Shown one piece after another: positions 11,908 through 19,165 of a DNA stretch of 48,395 bases. The stretch is taken from contig NZ_JAFBFI010000022.1 in assembly GCF_016909175.1 (NCBI RefSeq), positions 1 through 48,395 of the forward strand. Direction: 5' to 3'. The notes beneath the pieces were generated by a model, which was not told where the DNA came from, did no database searches, and worked only from the letters and a program-made list of their open reading frames with translations. The translations under genes and the position numbers were made by a program. Source of the stretch: Peribacillus deserti (lineage in GTDB: Bacteria; Bacillota; Bacilli; Bacillales; DSM-1321). Each line of letters opens with the position of its first letter. Position 1 is the first letter of the stretch.

Positions 11908-12170
11908 GTGCGTAGACAGGGAGAAGTAAAAAAACGAAGCTTATTAGAGAGAACCATCACCGGCTGAAAGTGGTTTAAGCCTCTCGGTTTTTTGAAATGC
12001 ACCCTCGAGCCCTTCGCTGAAAACACGCTAAGGCGTTTAGTATGCAAGGCGGCAAGCCTGCCGTTACAAGGCTTAAAGCAGGAAGAGGCAATAGTATAAT
12101 GCCTTTTCAAGCAGAGTGGAACCGCGCGAAAAAACAGCGTCTCTGTCATTATGACAGAGGCGTTTTTTTT
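11908..12170 (+). promoter_or_regulatory. T-box leader, cysteine-specific
   Basis: This is a tRNA-sensing riboswitch in front of cysE-cysS. The early GAGAAGTA (11921-11928) is the expected AG-bulge region of stem I. The specifier triplet TGC (11998-12000) reads cysteine. The T-box AGAGTGGAACCGCG (12113-12126) is near consensus, and its TGGA is complementary to a tRNA 3' end UCCA, which fits the U discriminator base of tRNA-Cys. A terminator hairpin follows at 12138-12170. Uncharged tRNA-Cys should stabilise the antiterminator and allow read-through. Confidence 0.93.
12138..12170 (+). terminator. T-box terminator hairpin
   Basis: CGTCTCTGTC (12138-12147) pairs with GACAGAGGCG (12153-12162), with one T-G wobble, around ATTAT. 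Eight T residues follow. Confidence 0.92.
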
Positions 12171-12226
12171 ATAAAAAAAGATTGGCTGCTAAAAGGATAA
12201 AACCCGGGAACAGGAGGCGGTGCGGC

Positions 12227-12895
12227 ATGTTTAAAAAGTTGAAAGAAGATATTGAGGTTGTGTTTGATCAGGATCCAGCTGCTCGCAGCTACGTGGAGGT
12301 TATTTTAACTTATTCCGGCTTGCATGCTATTTGGGCGCATAGGGCAGCTCACGCATTTTATAAAAGAAAGTGGTTTTTTATAGCAAGGGCCATCTCTCAA
12401 ATAAGCCGTTTTTTTACCGGAATTGAAATTCATCCTGGAGCAAAAATAGGCCGGAGATTTTTTATTGATCATGGTATGGGTGTCGTAATCGGGGAAACTT
12501 GTGAAATTGGCGATAATGTTACCATATTTCAGGGAGTTACACTTGGAGGTACAGGCAAGGAAAAAGGAAAGCGCCATCCAACCATCCAAGATAATGTCCT
12601 GATATCTACCGGTGCCAAAGTGTTAGGTTCCATTGTAATAGGCCAGAATTCAAAGGTAGGGGGAGGATCGGTTGTGCTGCGAGATGTTCCAGCAAACTCA
12701 ACGGTAGTCGGTATACCCGGAAGAGTCGTCGTTCAAAACGGTGTGAGAGTAAAAAAGGACTTGGATCACTGCAACCTTCCAGACCCTATTAATGACCGAT
12801 TAAAAACACTTGAAGAAGAGATCCAGTTTCTTAAGGAAGAACTAAAGAAAATGGATAATGAAAGGAGTCTAATCCATGAGCATTCAAATTTATAA
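12227..12895 (+). CDS. cysE: Serine O-acetyltransferase
   Basis: CysE acetylates serine with acetyl-CoA to make O-acetylserine, the carbon skeleton for cysteine. The 222-residue protein has a short N-terminal helical domain, then left-handed beta-helix hexapeptide repeats from about residue 65 ([27 protein letters not shown]) and a C-terminal coiled tail. The ATG at 12227 follows AGGAGG (12212-12217) by 9 nt; the longer open frame from 12182 runs through the leader. Its expression should follow the upstream cysteine T-box. The last 20 nt overlap cysS. Confidence 0.95.
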   Translation: MFKKLKEDIEVVFDQDPAARSYVEVILTYSGLHAIWAHRAAHAFYKRKWFFIARAISQISRFFTGIEIHPGAKIGRRFFIDHGMGVVIGETCEIGDNVTIFQGVTLGGTGKEKGKRHPTIQDNVLISTGAKVLGSIVIGQNSKVGGGSVVLRDVPANSTVVGIPGRVVVQNGVRVKKDLDHCNLPDPINDRLKTLEEEIQFLKEELKKMDNERSLIHEHSNL

Positions 12896-14273
12896 TACTC
12901 TCTCTAGACAAAAAGAGGAATTTATACCGTTAGAAGAAGGAAAAGTGAAAATGTATGTATGCGGACCTACCGTATATAATTACATTCATATTGGAAACGC
13001 TCGTCCTGCCATCGTGTTCGATGCGGTGAGGCGCTACCTTGAATACCGCGGCTACGAAGTGAATTTTGTTTCAAATTTTACCGATGTGGATGATAAGCTG
13101 ATTAAAGCAGCAAATGAGCTGGGTGAAGAAGTGCCCGTTATAGCTGACCGATTTATTGAAGCTTACTTTGAAGATGTAGAGGCACTCGGCTGCAAAAAGG
13201 CTGATGTTCACCCGCGTGTTATGGAAAATATGGACATCATTATTGAATTTATACAAGCTTTAATCAACAAAGGGTTTGCATATGAATCTGAAGGGGATGT
13301 ATATTACAGAACCCGAAAATTTGAAGGATACGGCAAACTTTCTCATCAATCTATAGATGAACTGAGGCTTGGAAGCAGAATTGAAGTGGGAGAGAAGAAG
13401 CAGGATTCCCTGGATTTTGCCCTTTGGAAAGCTGCCAAAGAAGGAGAAATTTATTGGGAAAGCCCATGGGGAAAAGGAAGGCCTGGCTGGCATATTGAAT
13501 GCTCTGCGATGGCAAAAAAATATTTGGGTGAAACGATTGACATTCATGCGGGAGGCCAGGATTTAGCATTTCCTCATCATGAAAACGAAATTGCCCAATC
13601 TGAAGCATTAACAGGGAAAACCTTTTCAAAATACTGGATGCATAATGGGTATATCAATATTGATAATGAAAAAATGTCTAAATCCTTGGGTAATTTTATT
13701 ACGGTTCATGATATCCTAAAGAACCATGATCCCGGGCTGATCAGATTTTTTATGCTTTCTGTCCATTACCGCCATCCAATTAATTATAGTGAAGAACTGT
13801 TAGAAAATTTACAAGCGGGACTGAACCGCCTCAAAACCTCTTACCAAAATTTAAAACACCGCTTAGATTCTAGCAGCGGGTTAACAGAAAACAGTGAAGA
13901 ATGGCTCCAAAAAATATCTTCTATCCATCAAGATTTTGAAAAAGAAATGGATGATGATTTTAATACAGCAAATGCTATTTCTATACTGTTCGAGCTATCC
14001 AAACAAGCGAACTATTACTTGCTTGAAAAAAATACAGACATTCCTGTAATTGAAGCGTTTATTCAGGAATTTAAAACTCTATTTGGCATCCTTGGTCTGG
14101 CTCTCGAAGAACAAGAGCTGTTAGATCAAGAGATAGAGGAGTTAATTCAAGAGCGTATCCAGGCTCGTAAGGATCGGAATTTTGCTCTATCCGATCAAAT
14201 AAGGGACCGCCTGAAAGAAATGAACATCATTCTAGAAGACACCGCACAAGGAACACGATGGAAACGAGGATAA
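12876..14273 (+). CDS. cysS: Cysteinyl-tRNA synthetase
   Basis: CysS charges tRNA-Cys. The 465-residue class I synthetase has the zinc cysteine C29 just before the HIGN motif (38-41), the conserved [12 protein letters not shown] and [13 protein letters not shown] segments, and KMSKS near residue 266-270. The start overlaps cysE by 20 nt, with an AAAGGAGTC site inside cysE, which suggests coupled translation. It shares the T-box leader with cysE, so synthesis and charging of cysteine rise together when tRNA-Cys is uncharged. Confidence 0.97.
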   Translation: MSIQIYNTLSRQKEEFIPLEEGKVKMYVCGPTVYNYIHIGNARPAIVFDAVRRYLEYRGYEVNFVSNFTDVDDKLIKAANELGEEVPVIADRFIEAYFEDVEALGCKKADVHPRVMENMDIIIEFIQALINKGFAYESEGDVYYRTRKFEGYGKLSHQSIDELRLGSRIEVGEKKQDSLDFALWKAAKEGEIYWESPWGKGRPGWHIECSAMAKKYLGETIDIHAGGQDLAFPHHENEIAQSEALTGKTFSKYWMHNGYINIDNEKMSKSLGNFITVHDILKNHDPGLIRFFMLSVHYRHPINYSEELLENLQAGLNRLKTSYQNLKHRLDSSSGLTENSEEWLQKISSIHQDFEKEMDDDFNTANAISILFELSKQANYYLLEKNTDIPVIEAFIQEFKTLFGILGLALEEQELLDQEIEELIQERIQARKDRNFALSDQIRDRLKEMNIILEDTAQGTRWKRG

Positions 14274-14275
14274 AC

Positions 14276-14707
14276 ATGATGCCGCAGTACGAACATAATA
14301 TAAAAGTCAATTTGCTTAATAGCTTAGCTCTTGCTTATATGGGTGATGCCGTATTTGAAACTTATATACGGCATCATCTGCTTCAAAAGGGGGGGATCCG
14401 GCCGAACCTGCTTCATAGAGAATCCACCAGTTTTGTATCGGCAAAAGCTCAAAGCAAAGCCATTCATCATTTTATGGAGAGCGGGTTATTAACCCAAGAG
14501 GAAATATCCGTAGTTAAAAGAGGCAGAAATGCAAAGTCTGGAACAATACCTAAAAACACAGACGTACAGACTTATAGGTATAGTACAGCTTTTGAAGCCC
14601 TGATCGGTTACTTGTTTTTAAATGACGAAATAACAAGAATGGAAGAAATTATTGGACAAACTATTTCTTATTTAGAATCTGAGAAAGGAGGAAAAGTCAA
14701 TGAGTGA
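14276..14707 (+). CDS. mrnC: Mini-ribonuclease III (MrnC)
   Basis: MrnC matures the ends of 23S rRNA. It has the RNase III catalytic domain but no double-stranded RNA-binding domain, hence the short length of 143 residues. The segment [12 protein letters not shown] (about 17-28) holds the catalytic acidic residues, and RGRNAKSGT and [11 protein letters not shown] are the other conserved blocks. Starts at 14276 or 14279 both fit the GAGGA site at 14266-14270; the in-frame ATG at 14258 lies ahead of it. The gene begins 2 nt after cysS and overlaps rlmB by 8 nt. Confidence 0.92.
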   Translation: MMPQYEHNIKVNLLNSLALAYMGDAVFETYIRHHLLQKGGIRPNLLHRESTSFVSAKAQSKAIHHFMESGLLTQEEISVVKRGRNAKSGTIPKNTDVQTYRYSTAFEALIGYLFLNDEITRMEEIIGQTISYLESEKGGKVNE

Positions 14708-15443
14708 GGAGTACATTATCGGCAGAAATCCAGTTCAGGAGGCGCTGCGTTCCAATAGAGAAATTAATAAGATCTGGATTGCAGAAGGAGCTCAGAAAGG
14801 GTCTATGCAGCCAATCATTGCCATGGCTAAGGAAGCTAATATCATGCTTCAAATTGTACCAAGGAAAAAAATTGACCAGATGTCTGATGGAAATCATCAA
14901 GGAGTGATCGCTCAGGTCGCTGCCTATGATTATGCAGAAATCGATGATTTATTTAAGAAAGCGGAGGAGAGGAATGAAGATCCCTTCTTCTTGATATTAG
15001 ATGAAATAGAAGACCCGCATAATTTAGGATCTATTATGAGAACTGCTGATTCATCTGGGGTTCATGGGATTATTATTCCAAAACGGAGGGCAGTCGGGCT
15101 TACCGCAACAGTTGCCAAAGCGTCCACTGGAGCCATAGAATACATTCCGGTAGTCCGGGTAACTAATCTGTCCAGAGCCATAGAAGAGCTAAAGGAACGG
15201 GGAGTCTGGATTGCTGGAACGGATGCAAAAGCAAATCAGGACTACCGCAAAATAGATGGAAAGATGCCTTTAGCCATTGTTATTGGAAGCGAAGGAAAAG
15301 GAATGGGCCGGCTGATAAAGGAAAAATGTGATTTTCTTTTCCATTTGCCGATGGCAGGAAAAGTAACTTCGTTGAACGCTTCTGTAGCTGCCGGATTATT
15401 GATGTATGAGGTATACCGTAAGCGGCAGCCATTAGGAGACTGA
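14700..15443 (+). CDS. rlmB: RlmB-type 23S rRNA 2'-O-methyltransferase (SpoU family)
   Basis: This is a SAM-dependent rRNA ribose methyltransferase of the SPOUT class. The 247-residue protein has an N-terminal L30e-like RNA-binding domain (about 1-75) and a knotted catalytic domain with the three SpoU motifs: [14 protein letters not shown] near 101, IGSEGKGMG near 198, and [15 protein letters not shown] near 220. The exact target (the Gm2251 equivalent) is inferred from the family. AAAGGAGG at 14685-14692 sits in the end of mrnC, and the 8-nt overlap suggests coupling of two rRNA-processing genes. Confidence 0.92.
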   Translation: MSEEYIIGRNPVQEALRSNREINKIWIAEGAQKGSMQPIIAMAKEANIMLQIVPRKKIDQMSDGNHQGVIAQVAAYDYAEIDDLFKKAEERNEDPFFLILDEIEDPHNLGSIMRTADSSGVHGIIIPKRRAVGLTATVAKASTGAIEYIPVVRVTNLSRAIEELKERGVWIAGTDAKANQDYRKIDGKMPLAIVIGSEGKGMGRLIKEKCDFLFHLPMAGKVTSLNASVAAGLLMYEVYRKRQPLGD

Positions 15444-15447
15444 AGCT

Positions 15448-15957
15448 ATGGACATTCTTCTGGTTGATGGCTACAACATGATTGGTGCCTGGCCCCAGCT
15501 GCGGTCATTACGGAATCATGACCTTCCCGCCGCAAGAGACAGCCTGGTACAAAAAATGGCAGAGTATCAGGCTTTCAGCGGCTTCCGTGTGATTGTAGTT
15601 TTTGATGCTCATTTCGTGCAGGGAACTGAGAAGAAGTATAAAGATTATAAAGTAGAAGTGATCTTTACCAGGGAAAATGAGACCGCAGATGAACGGATTG
15701 AAAAACTAGCCATTGAACTGAATAACATAAAAACGCAAATTCATGTCGCAACTTCCGATGCCACAGAACAATGGGCTATTTTTGGACAAGGCGCGCTAAG
15801 AATATCAGCCAGGGAATTGTTTAATGAATTAGAGCACATTGACAAAGAAATAGAAAAGAAGATAGTTAAAACATCCGGAAAAAAACCAGCTTCAAAAATT
15901 CAGCTGAGCAGTGAAGTGGCAGAAATTTTTGAAAAATGGCGCAGAGGCAGCTTCTGA
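15448..15957 (+). CDS. rae1: Rae1 (YacP), ribosome-associated A-site endoribonuclease
   Basis: Rae1 is a PIN-like (NYN) nuclease that enters the ribosomal A site and cleaves translated mRNAs. The 169-residue protein opens with DILLVDGYNMIGAW, where D7 begins the acidic metal site, and continues with the FDAH segment and SDATEQW, typical of this family. It starts 4 nt after the rlmB stop, so it belongs to the same operon. The assignment rests on the family pattern and the conserved position between rlmB and sigH. Confidence 0.9.
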   Translation: MDILLVDGYNMIGAWPQLRSLRNHDLPAARDSLVQKMAEYQAFSGFRVIVVFDAHFVQGTEKKYKDYKVEVIFTRENETADERIEKLAIELNNIKTQIHVATSDATEQWAIFGQGALRISARELFNELEHIDKEIEKKIVKTSGKKPASKIQLSSEVAEIFEKWRRGSF

Positions 15958-15961
15958 GTTA

Positions 15962-15991
15962 TTGACGTCCAAAAATTTCCTCCTGTATAAT
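15962..15991 (+). promoter_or_regulatory. SigA-type promoter of sigH
   Basis: TTGACG (15962-15967) and consensus TATAAT (15986-15991) are 18 bp apart, just after the rae1 stop codon. In Bacillus subtilis the corresponding promoter is repressed by AbrB; no AbrB site can be identified by eye here. Confidence 0.75.
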
Positions 15992-16025
15992 GGTTTTATC
16001 TACGTGTGCGATCGGGGGGATTTAA

Positions 16026-16676
16026 GTGATTGCCAACTTCGAAGTAAAGCAAATTCATGATTTTGTGCAAATGGAAGATGAGTTATTAGTAGAGCTTGTA
16101 CATAAAGGCGATAGTGAAGCCCTGGATTATATTATCCATAAGTATCGAAATTTTGTACGAGCTAAAGCTAGAACCTACTTTTTAATTGGTGCGGATAAAG
16201 AAGATATTGTTCAAGAAGGAATGATTGGCCTCTTTAAAGCTATACGTGATTTCAAAGAAGACAAGCTGACTTCATTTAAGGCATTCGCTGAACTATGCAT
16301 CACAAGACAAATCATAACTGCGATCAAGACTGCAACCCGGCAAAAGCACATTCCATTAAACTCGTATGTATCGCTGGATAAGCCAATATACGATGAGGAA
16401 TCTGACCGCACCCTTATGGATGTTATTTCGGGTGCAAAGGTCATGGATCCGGAAGAATTAATTATTAATCAGGAAGAATACGACGATATCGAAACGAAAA
16501 TGGCGGAACTTCTAAGTGATCTGGAAAGACGCGTATTAGCCCTTTATTTGGATGGGCAGTCCTACCAGGAAATTTCAGAAGAGCTTAACCGGCATGTTAA
16601 ATTGATTGACAATGCTCTTCAGCGTGTGAAAAGAAAGCTCGAGCGTTATTTAGAAATCAGGGAAGTTATTCTGTGA
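16026..16676 (+). CDS. sigH: RNA polymerase sigma factor SigH (sigma-30)
   Basis: SigH directs transcription of early sporulation, competence and transition-phase genes. The 216-residue protein has sigma region 2 (about 35-115, including YRNFVRAKARTYFLIGADKEDIVQE and the -10-recognition segment around TSFKAFAELCITRQI) and region 4 near the C terminus (LSDLERRVLALYLDG...ISEEL). The GTG at 16026 follows a GGGGGGA site by a normal distance, and the N-terminal 15 residues differ from B. subtilis while the rest is nearly identical. A good promoter lies directly upstream, so it can be expressed apart from the preceding operon. Confidence 0.95.
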   Translation: MIANFEVKQIHDFVQMEDELLVELVHKGDSEALDYIIHKYRNFVRAKARTYFLIGADKEDIVQEGMIGLFKAIRDFKEDKLTSFKAFAELCITRQIITAIKTATRQKHIPLNSYVSLDKPIYDEESDRTLMDVISGAKVMDPEELIINQEEYDDIETKMAELLSDLERRVLALYLDGQSYQEISEELNRHVKLIDNALQRVKRKLERYLEIREVIL

Positions 16677-16764
16677 TCCCCCAGTGCTCTATATTCTATT
16701 TTAAATTTATAATCCATTATCCTCTTATTCTTCGGACTTTCCTAATTTACCATCCTTATCTAAC
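16677..16764. other. Spacer after sigH
   Basis: A T+C-rich spacer without a recognisable gene or clear terminator hairpin. It leads into the first structured repeat element. Confidence 0.5.
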
Positions 16765-17001
16765 CTGCAGTGCCTAGCTCTGTAAGGCCTAATCAGTCCA
16801 TGAGAAGAAAGACTGCTTCTCATGGCCTGCTCGCCTTAATCTTGGCTTGCGCATAAGGGCGGCTAAGCTTCTGTCTTCGCTGTCGCTCGCCAATCAGCAA
16901 GCCTTCTTTATCGGAGGCCCCCAGGATGTGGGTCAGGACGGCGTTGCCACAGGACGTGGCGCCTTTAGCCGTTCATCCTTTGATCGAGGCTCTTCCGCTT
17001 T
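16765..17001. repeat. Structured intergenic repeat element, copy 1 (long form)
   Basis: The element starts at CTGCAG and ends at TCTTCCGCTTT. Bases 16841-16914 are identical over 74 bp to 17100-17173. CCATGAGAAG (16798-16807) pairs perfectly with CTTCTCATGG (16816-16825), and GGCTTGC (16844-16850) pairs with GCAAGCC (16897-16903). Compared with copy 2 it carries about 60 extra bases (about 16915-16986). The overall form resembles intergenic palindromic repeats I remember from several Bacillaceae genomes; I cannot name the family with certainty. Confidence 0.8.
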
Positions 17002-17019
17002 AATAAGGTGTTCTGCTAG

Positions 17020-17197
17020 CTGCAGAGCCTAGTCCCTCGGATCATAAGTCAATCAGTCCTTGTGAAGAAGGGCGCTTCTCACGGCTGGCTCGTCTTATGC
17101 TTGGCTTGCGCATAAGGGCGGCTAAGCTTCTGTCTTCGCTGTCGCTCGCCAATCAGCAAGCCTTCTTTATCGGGGCTGTTCAAGGCTCTTCCGCTTT
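17020..17197. repeat. Structured intergenic repeat element, copy 2 (short form)
   Basis: This copy shares both ends with copy 1 and the 74-bp identical core (17100-17173). Its ends can pair: AGAGCC near 17025-17030 with GGCTCT (17184-17189), and AGTCCC with GGGGCT next to them. The hairpin GTGA(A)GAAG/CTTCTCAC (about 17062-17080) replaces the one in copy 1 with changed but still pairing bases. CATAAG (17043-17048) pairs with CTTATG (17094-17099). No transposase is present, so it would be a non-autonomous or RNA-type element. Confidence 0.78.
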
Positions 17198-17206
17198 AGA
17201 ATGGTA

Positions 17207-17235
17207 TTGACATAAAAAGGGAGCCGTGATACAGT
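17207..17235 (+). promoter_or_regulatory. Extended -10 promoter of rpmG-secE
   Basis: Consensus TTGACA (17207-17212) and TACAGT (17230-17235) are spaced by 17 bp, with TG one base before the -10 box. The -35 box lies 10 bp after the end of repeat copy 2. Confidence 0.75.
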
Positions 17236-17271
17236 TTTTAGAGTGTATAATTATAAAGGATGTACTTATTC

Positions 17272-17421
17272 ATGAGAAAAAAAGTGGTTTTATCCTGTAC
17301 TGAATGCGGCTCTAGAAACTATGCCACAGAAAGTAATAAAAATTCCAATGAAGAACGATTAGAGGTTAATAAGTTTTGCAGCACCTGCAATAAGCATGCT
17401 CTACACAAAGAGACCAAGTAA
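17272..17421 (+). CDS. rpmG: Large-subunit ribosomal protein L33 (zinc form)
   Basis: The 49-residue protein [17 protein letters not shown]... is L33 of the 50S subunit. It keeps both CxxC pairs (C9/C12 and C36/C39), so it is the zinc-binding C+ type and not a zinc-independent paralogue. AAAGGA (17255-17260) lies 11 nt before the ATG, a little longer than usual. Its place directly before secE-nusG is the conserved Bacillales order. Confidence 0.95.
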   Translation: MRKKVVLSCTECGSRNYATESNKNSNEERLEVNKFCSTCNKHALHKETK

Positions 17422-17475
17422 AAGTATTCACAGACATAGACACCAGTCATTTTACCCGGGGTGGAGGTTACATTT

Positions 17476-17658
17476 ATGCAGCGCATAACTGAGTTTTTTC
17501 GCGGCGTTGTTCGTGAAATGAAAAAAGTAAGCTGGCCAAAGAGAAAAGAGCTTACTTCATATACAATCACAGTTTTAACTACAATTGTATTCATGGCCGT
17601 TTTCTTTGCAGTAGTAGACTTAGGCATTTCAAAGTTAATTCGTTTAATACTTGAATAA
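17476..17658 (+). CDS. secE: SecE, preprotein translocase subunit
   Basis: SecE clamps the SecY channel of the Sec translocon. The 60-residue protein is the short single-span form typical of Firmicutes. An amphipathic N-terminal helix holds the conserved EMKKVSWPKRKEL block (about 14-26), followed by one membrane segment (about 32-52). The ATG at 17476 follows GGAGGT (17463-17468) by 7 nt; the in-frame GTG at 17461 overlaps that SD and is rejected. SecY, its partner, is encoded at 44167. Confidence 0.95.
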   Translation: MQRITEFFRGVVREMKKVSWPKRKELTSYTITVLTTIVFMAVFFAVVDLGISKLIRLILE

Positions 17659-17681
17659 TTAAACGCAAATAATGGTATAAT
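17651..17681 (+). promoter_or_regulatory. Extended -10 promoter candidate for nusG
   Basis: The sequence TGGTATAAT (17673-17681) is a perfect extended -10 element. The best -35 box, TTGAAT (17651-17656), is 19 bp upstream, inside the end of secE. A start near 17688 would be only about 16 nt ahead of the terminator-like hairpin at 17704. Confidence 0.55.
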
Positions 17682-17703
17682 GGTGATAAATTAATAGTCT
17701 TTG

Positions 17704-17740
17704 AAAAAAAGCCCGGAAACGGGTTTTTTAATTTGGTTTT
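17704..17740 (+). terminator. Terminator or attenuator between secE and nusG
   Basis: CCCG (17712-17715) pairs with CGGG (17720-17723) around a GAAA tetraloop, flanked by an A-tract (17704-17710) and a T-tract (17724-17729) that extend the stem. More T residues follow at 17737-17745. It separates secE from nusG and may be partial. Confidence 0.75.
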
Positions 17741-17780
17741 TTTTTAAGCATAATGCTCCGGGTAACTATGATTGTTATCT

Positions 17781-17858
17781 CCTGCTCTTAGCAGGCCGGC
17801 CTTAATCATTAGATCTTATCATTTCCCGAGGCGGATCAAGAGCTGCTTTTGGCCGCCT
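17781..17858 (+). other. Two hairpins in the nusG leader
   Basis: CCTGCT (17781-17786) pairs with AGCAGG (17790-17795). Further on, AGGCGG (17829-17834) pairs with CCGCCT (17853-17858), with an inner stem CAAGAG/CTTTTG (837-842/846-851). The second is a stable 30-nt fold. No T-tract follows either, so they are leader structures of unknown role. Confidence 0.55.
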
Positions 17859-17884
17859 GCATAAATGCGAAATTATTTCCTGTA

Positions 17885-17907
17885 GGGAGGGAAGGACATA
17901 ACGTCCT
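17885..17907 (+). promoter_or_regulatory. nusG ribosome binding site followed by a hairpin
   Basis: The SD GGGAGG (17885-17890) lies 22 nt before the ATG at 17913, too far for normal initiation. Between them AGGAC (17893-17897) pairs with GTCCT (17903-17907) around ATAAC. Folding this hairpin would bring the SD to an effective distance of about 7 unpaired bases. Confidence 0.6.
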
Positions 17908-17912
17908 AAACA

Positions 17913-18446
17913 ATGGAAAAGAATTGGTATGTAGTCCACACATATTCGGGCTATGAAAATAAAGTAAAAGCTAATCTCGAGAAGCGTGTAGAGACAATGG
18001 CAATGCAAGACAAGATATTTCGTGTGGTGGTTCCTGAAGAAGAGGAAACCAGTATCAAGGACGGCAAGAAAAAAACCGTTAAGAAAAAGGTCTTTCCAGG
18101 ATATGTACTAGTTGAAATTATTATGACAGATGATTCATGGTATGTAGTGAGAAATACACCTGGAGTAACCGGATTTGTCGGTTCAGCAGGCTCTGGTTCA
18201 AAGCCTACTGCACTTCTGCCGGAAGAAGTAGTGAACATTCTTAAGCATATGGGGATGGAAGAGAAAAGAGTGGACGTGGACTTTACTCTTGGAGAGAAAG
18301 TACAGGTTAAAGAAGGACCTTTTGCAACCTTTGTTGGTTCTATTGAAGAGATCGATAAAGATAAATCAAAAATCAAGGTTCTGGTGAATATGTTCGGCCG
18401 TGATACTCCGGTAGAACTGGATTTTGACCAGGTTGAAAAAATATAA
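17913..18446 (+). CDS. nusG: NusG, transcription elongation and termination factor
   Basis: NusG binds RNA polymerase and modulates pausing and termination; in Bacillus it stimulates sequence-specific pausing. The 177-residue protein has the NGN domain (about 1-115, opening MEKNWYVVHTYSGYE, with FPGYVLVE and the TPGVTGFVG segment) and a C-terminal KOW domain (about 125-177, with EGPFATFVG). The start is fixed by the conserved N terminus, although the SD is unusually distant (see the hairpin at 17885-17907). The gene has its own promoter candidate and leader. Confidence 0.97.
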   Translation: MEKNWYVVHTYSGYENKVKANLEKRVETMAMQDKIFRVVVPEEEETSIKDGKKKTVKKKVFPGYVLVEIIMTDDSWYVVRNTPGVTGFVGSAGSGSKPTALLPEEVVNILKHMGMEEKRVDVDFTLGEKVQVKEGPFATFVGSIEEIDKDKSKIKVLVNMFGRDTPVELDFDQVEKI

Positions 18447-18458
18447 ACTAAAATAAAC

Positions 18459-18487
18459 TTGAAATCATTTTAAAAAAGTGGTAATAT
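18459..18487 (+). promoter_or_regulatory. Extended -10 promoter of rplK-rplA
   Basis: TTGAAA (18459-18464) and TAATAT (18482-18487) are 17 bp apart, and TG stands one base before the -10 box. It starts just after the nusG stop and gives a leader of about 130 nt before rplK. Confidence 0.75.
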
Positions 18488-18495
18488 TTCAAAGG

Positions 18496-18559
18496 TCAGT
18501 ATGTCTCATTCATGAGACCTGAACTATTTAGATAATTCTTTATTTATAATATAAAGAAT
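18496..18559 (+). other. Hairpins in the rplK leader
   Basis: TCAG (18496-18499) and GTCTCA (18503-18508) pair with TGAGAC (18513-18518) and CTGA (18519-18522), leaving a TAT bulge. A second, A+T-rich hairpin pairs ATTCTTTAT (18535-18543) with ATAAAGAAT (18551-18559). Neither has a T-tract. Confidence 0.5.
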
Positions 18560-18562
18560 CCA

Positions 18563-18598
18563 GATGAGTGGGAGGGTTTTATACCCAAATACCACATC
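18563..18598 (+). promoter_or_regulatory. Putative L1-binding autoregulatory site upstream of rplK
   Basis: GTGG (18568-18571) and GGGT (574-577) pair with ACCC (583-586) and CCAC (592-595), leaving the asymmetric internal loop GA / AAATA. Outer GAT (563-565) pairs with ATC (596-598). L1 is known to repress its operon by binding such two-helix sites in the leader mRNA; the match here is by shape and inferred. Confidence 0.5.
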
Positions 18599-18622
18599 AC
18601 GGACGATAAGGAGGTGTGTCTC

Positions 18623-19048
18623 GTGGCTAAAAAAGTAATTAAATTAGTAAAGCTGCAAATTCCTGCAGGTAAAGCTAACCCAGCACCACCAGTTGGTCCT
18701 GCTCTTGGTCAAGCCGGTGTTAACATCATGGGTTTCTGTAAAGAGTTTAACGCTCGTACAGCAGATCAAGCTGGTCTGATCATCCCTGTTGAGATTACGG
18801 TATTTGAAGACCGTTCCTTTACATTTATTACGAAAACTCCGCCTGCTGCAGTTCTTCTTAAAAAAGCAGCTGGTATTGAGTCTGGTTCTGGTGAACCAAA
18901 TCGTAAAAAGGTTGCAACAGTCAAGCGTGATACAGTGCGTGAGATTGCTGAATCTAAAATGCCTGACCTAAACGCTGCTAGTGTTGAAACTGCAATGCGC
19001 ATGGTTGAAGGTACTGCTCGCAGCATGGGTATCGTTATTGAAGACTAA
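18623..19048 (+). CDS. rplK: Large-subunit ribosomal protein L11
   Basis: L11 forms the GTPase-associated centre of the 50S subunit with 23S rRNA and L10-L12, and is needed for RelA-type stringent sensing. The 141-residue protein has the proline-rich [19 protein letters not shown] block (about 15-33) of the N-terminal domain and the C-terminal rRNA-binding domain. Translation starts at the GTG at 18623, 7 nt after AAGGAGGT (18608-18615), giving VAKKVIK; the upstream in-frame GTG at 18614 overlaps the SD. Confidence 0.97.
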   Translation: MAKKVIKLVKLQIPAGKANPAPPVGPALGQAGVNIMGFCKEFNARTADQAGLIIPVEITVFEDRSFTFITKTPPAAVLLKKAAGIESGSGEPNRKKVATVKRDTVREIAESKMPDLNAASVETAMRMVEGTARSMGIVIED

Positions 19049-19082
19049 TTCCCGTGTGTAAATGTTAACGTGTTTTTCTGGG

Positions 19083-19146
19083 GGTTGCGGTATTGTTAAA
19101 AATGCTCGCAACCTTTATTCGTGGGAGGTTATTCCGCTAAAACCAC
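19083..19146 (+). promoter_or_regulatory. rplK-rplA spacer: hairpin and second L1-site-like motif
   Basis: GGTTGCG (19083-19089) pairs with CGCAACC (19107-19113), followed by TTTATT. Then GTGGGAGG (19121-19128) and AAAACCAC (about 19139-19146) repeat the conserved strands of the motif upstream of rplK, with GTGG/CCAC as outer helix. The inner helix is much weaker here (GG/CC), so L1 binding is only suggested. Confidence 0.4.
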
Positions 19147-19165
19147 ATATTAGGAGGAAATAAAA

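Noticed and set aside
16847-17032. 61-codon open frame on the + strand
   Set aside because: It lies within repeat copy 1 and continues into copy 2's start; it has no SD, no recognisable domain, and its composition is that of the repeat.
16765-17197. CRISPR array or insertion sequence
   Set aside because: Only two long unequal copies exist without regular spacers, and there is no transposase frame or cas gene nearby.
17246-17251. Second TATAAT upstream of rpmG
   Set aside because: No acceptable -35 box at the right distance; the extended -10 promoter at 17207-17235 explains expression better.
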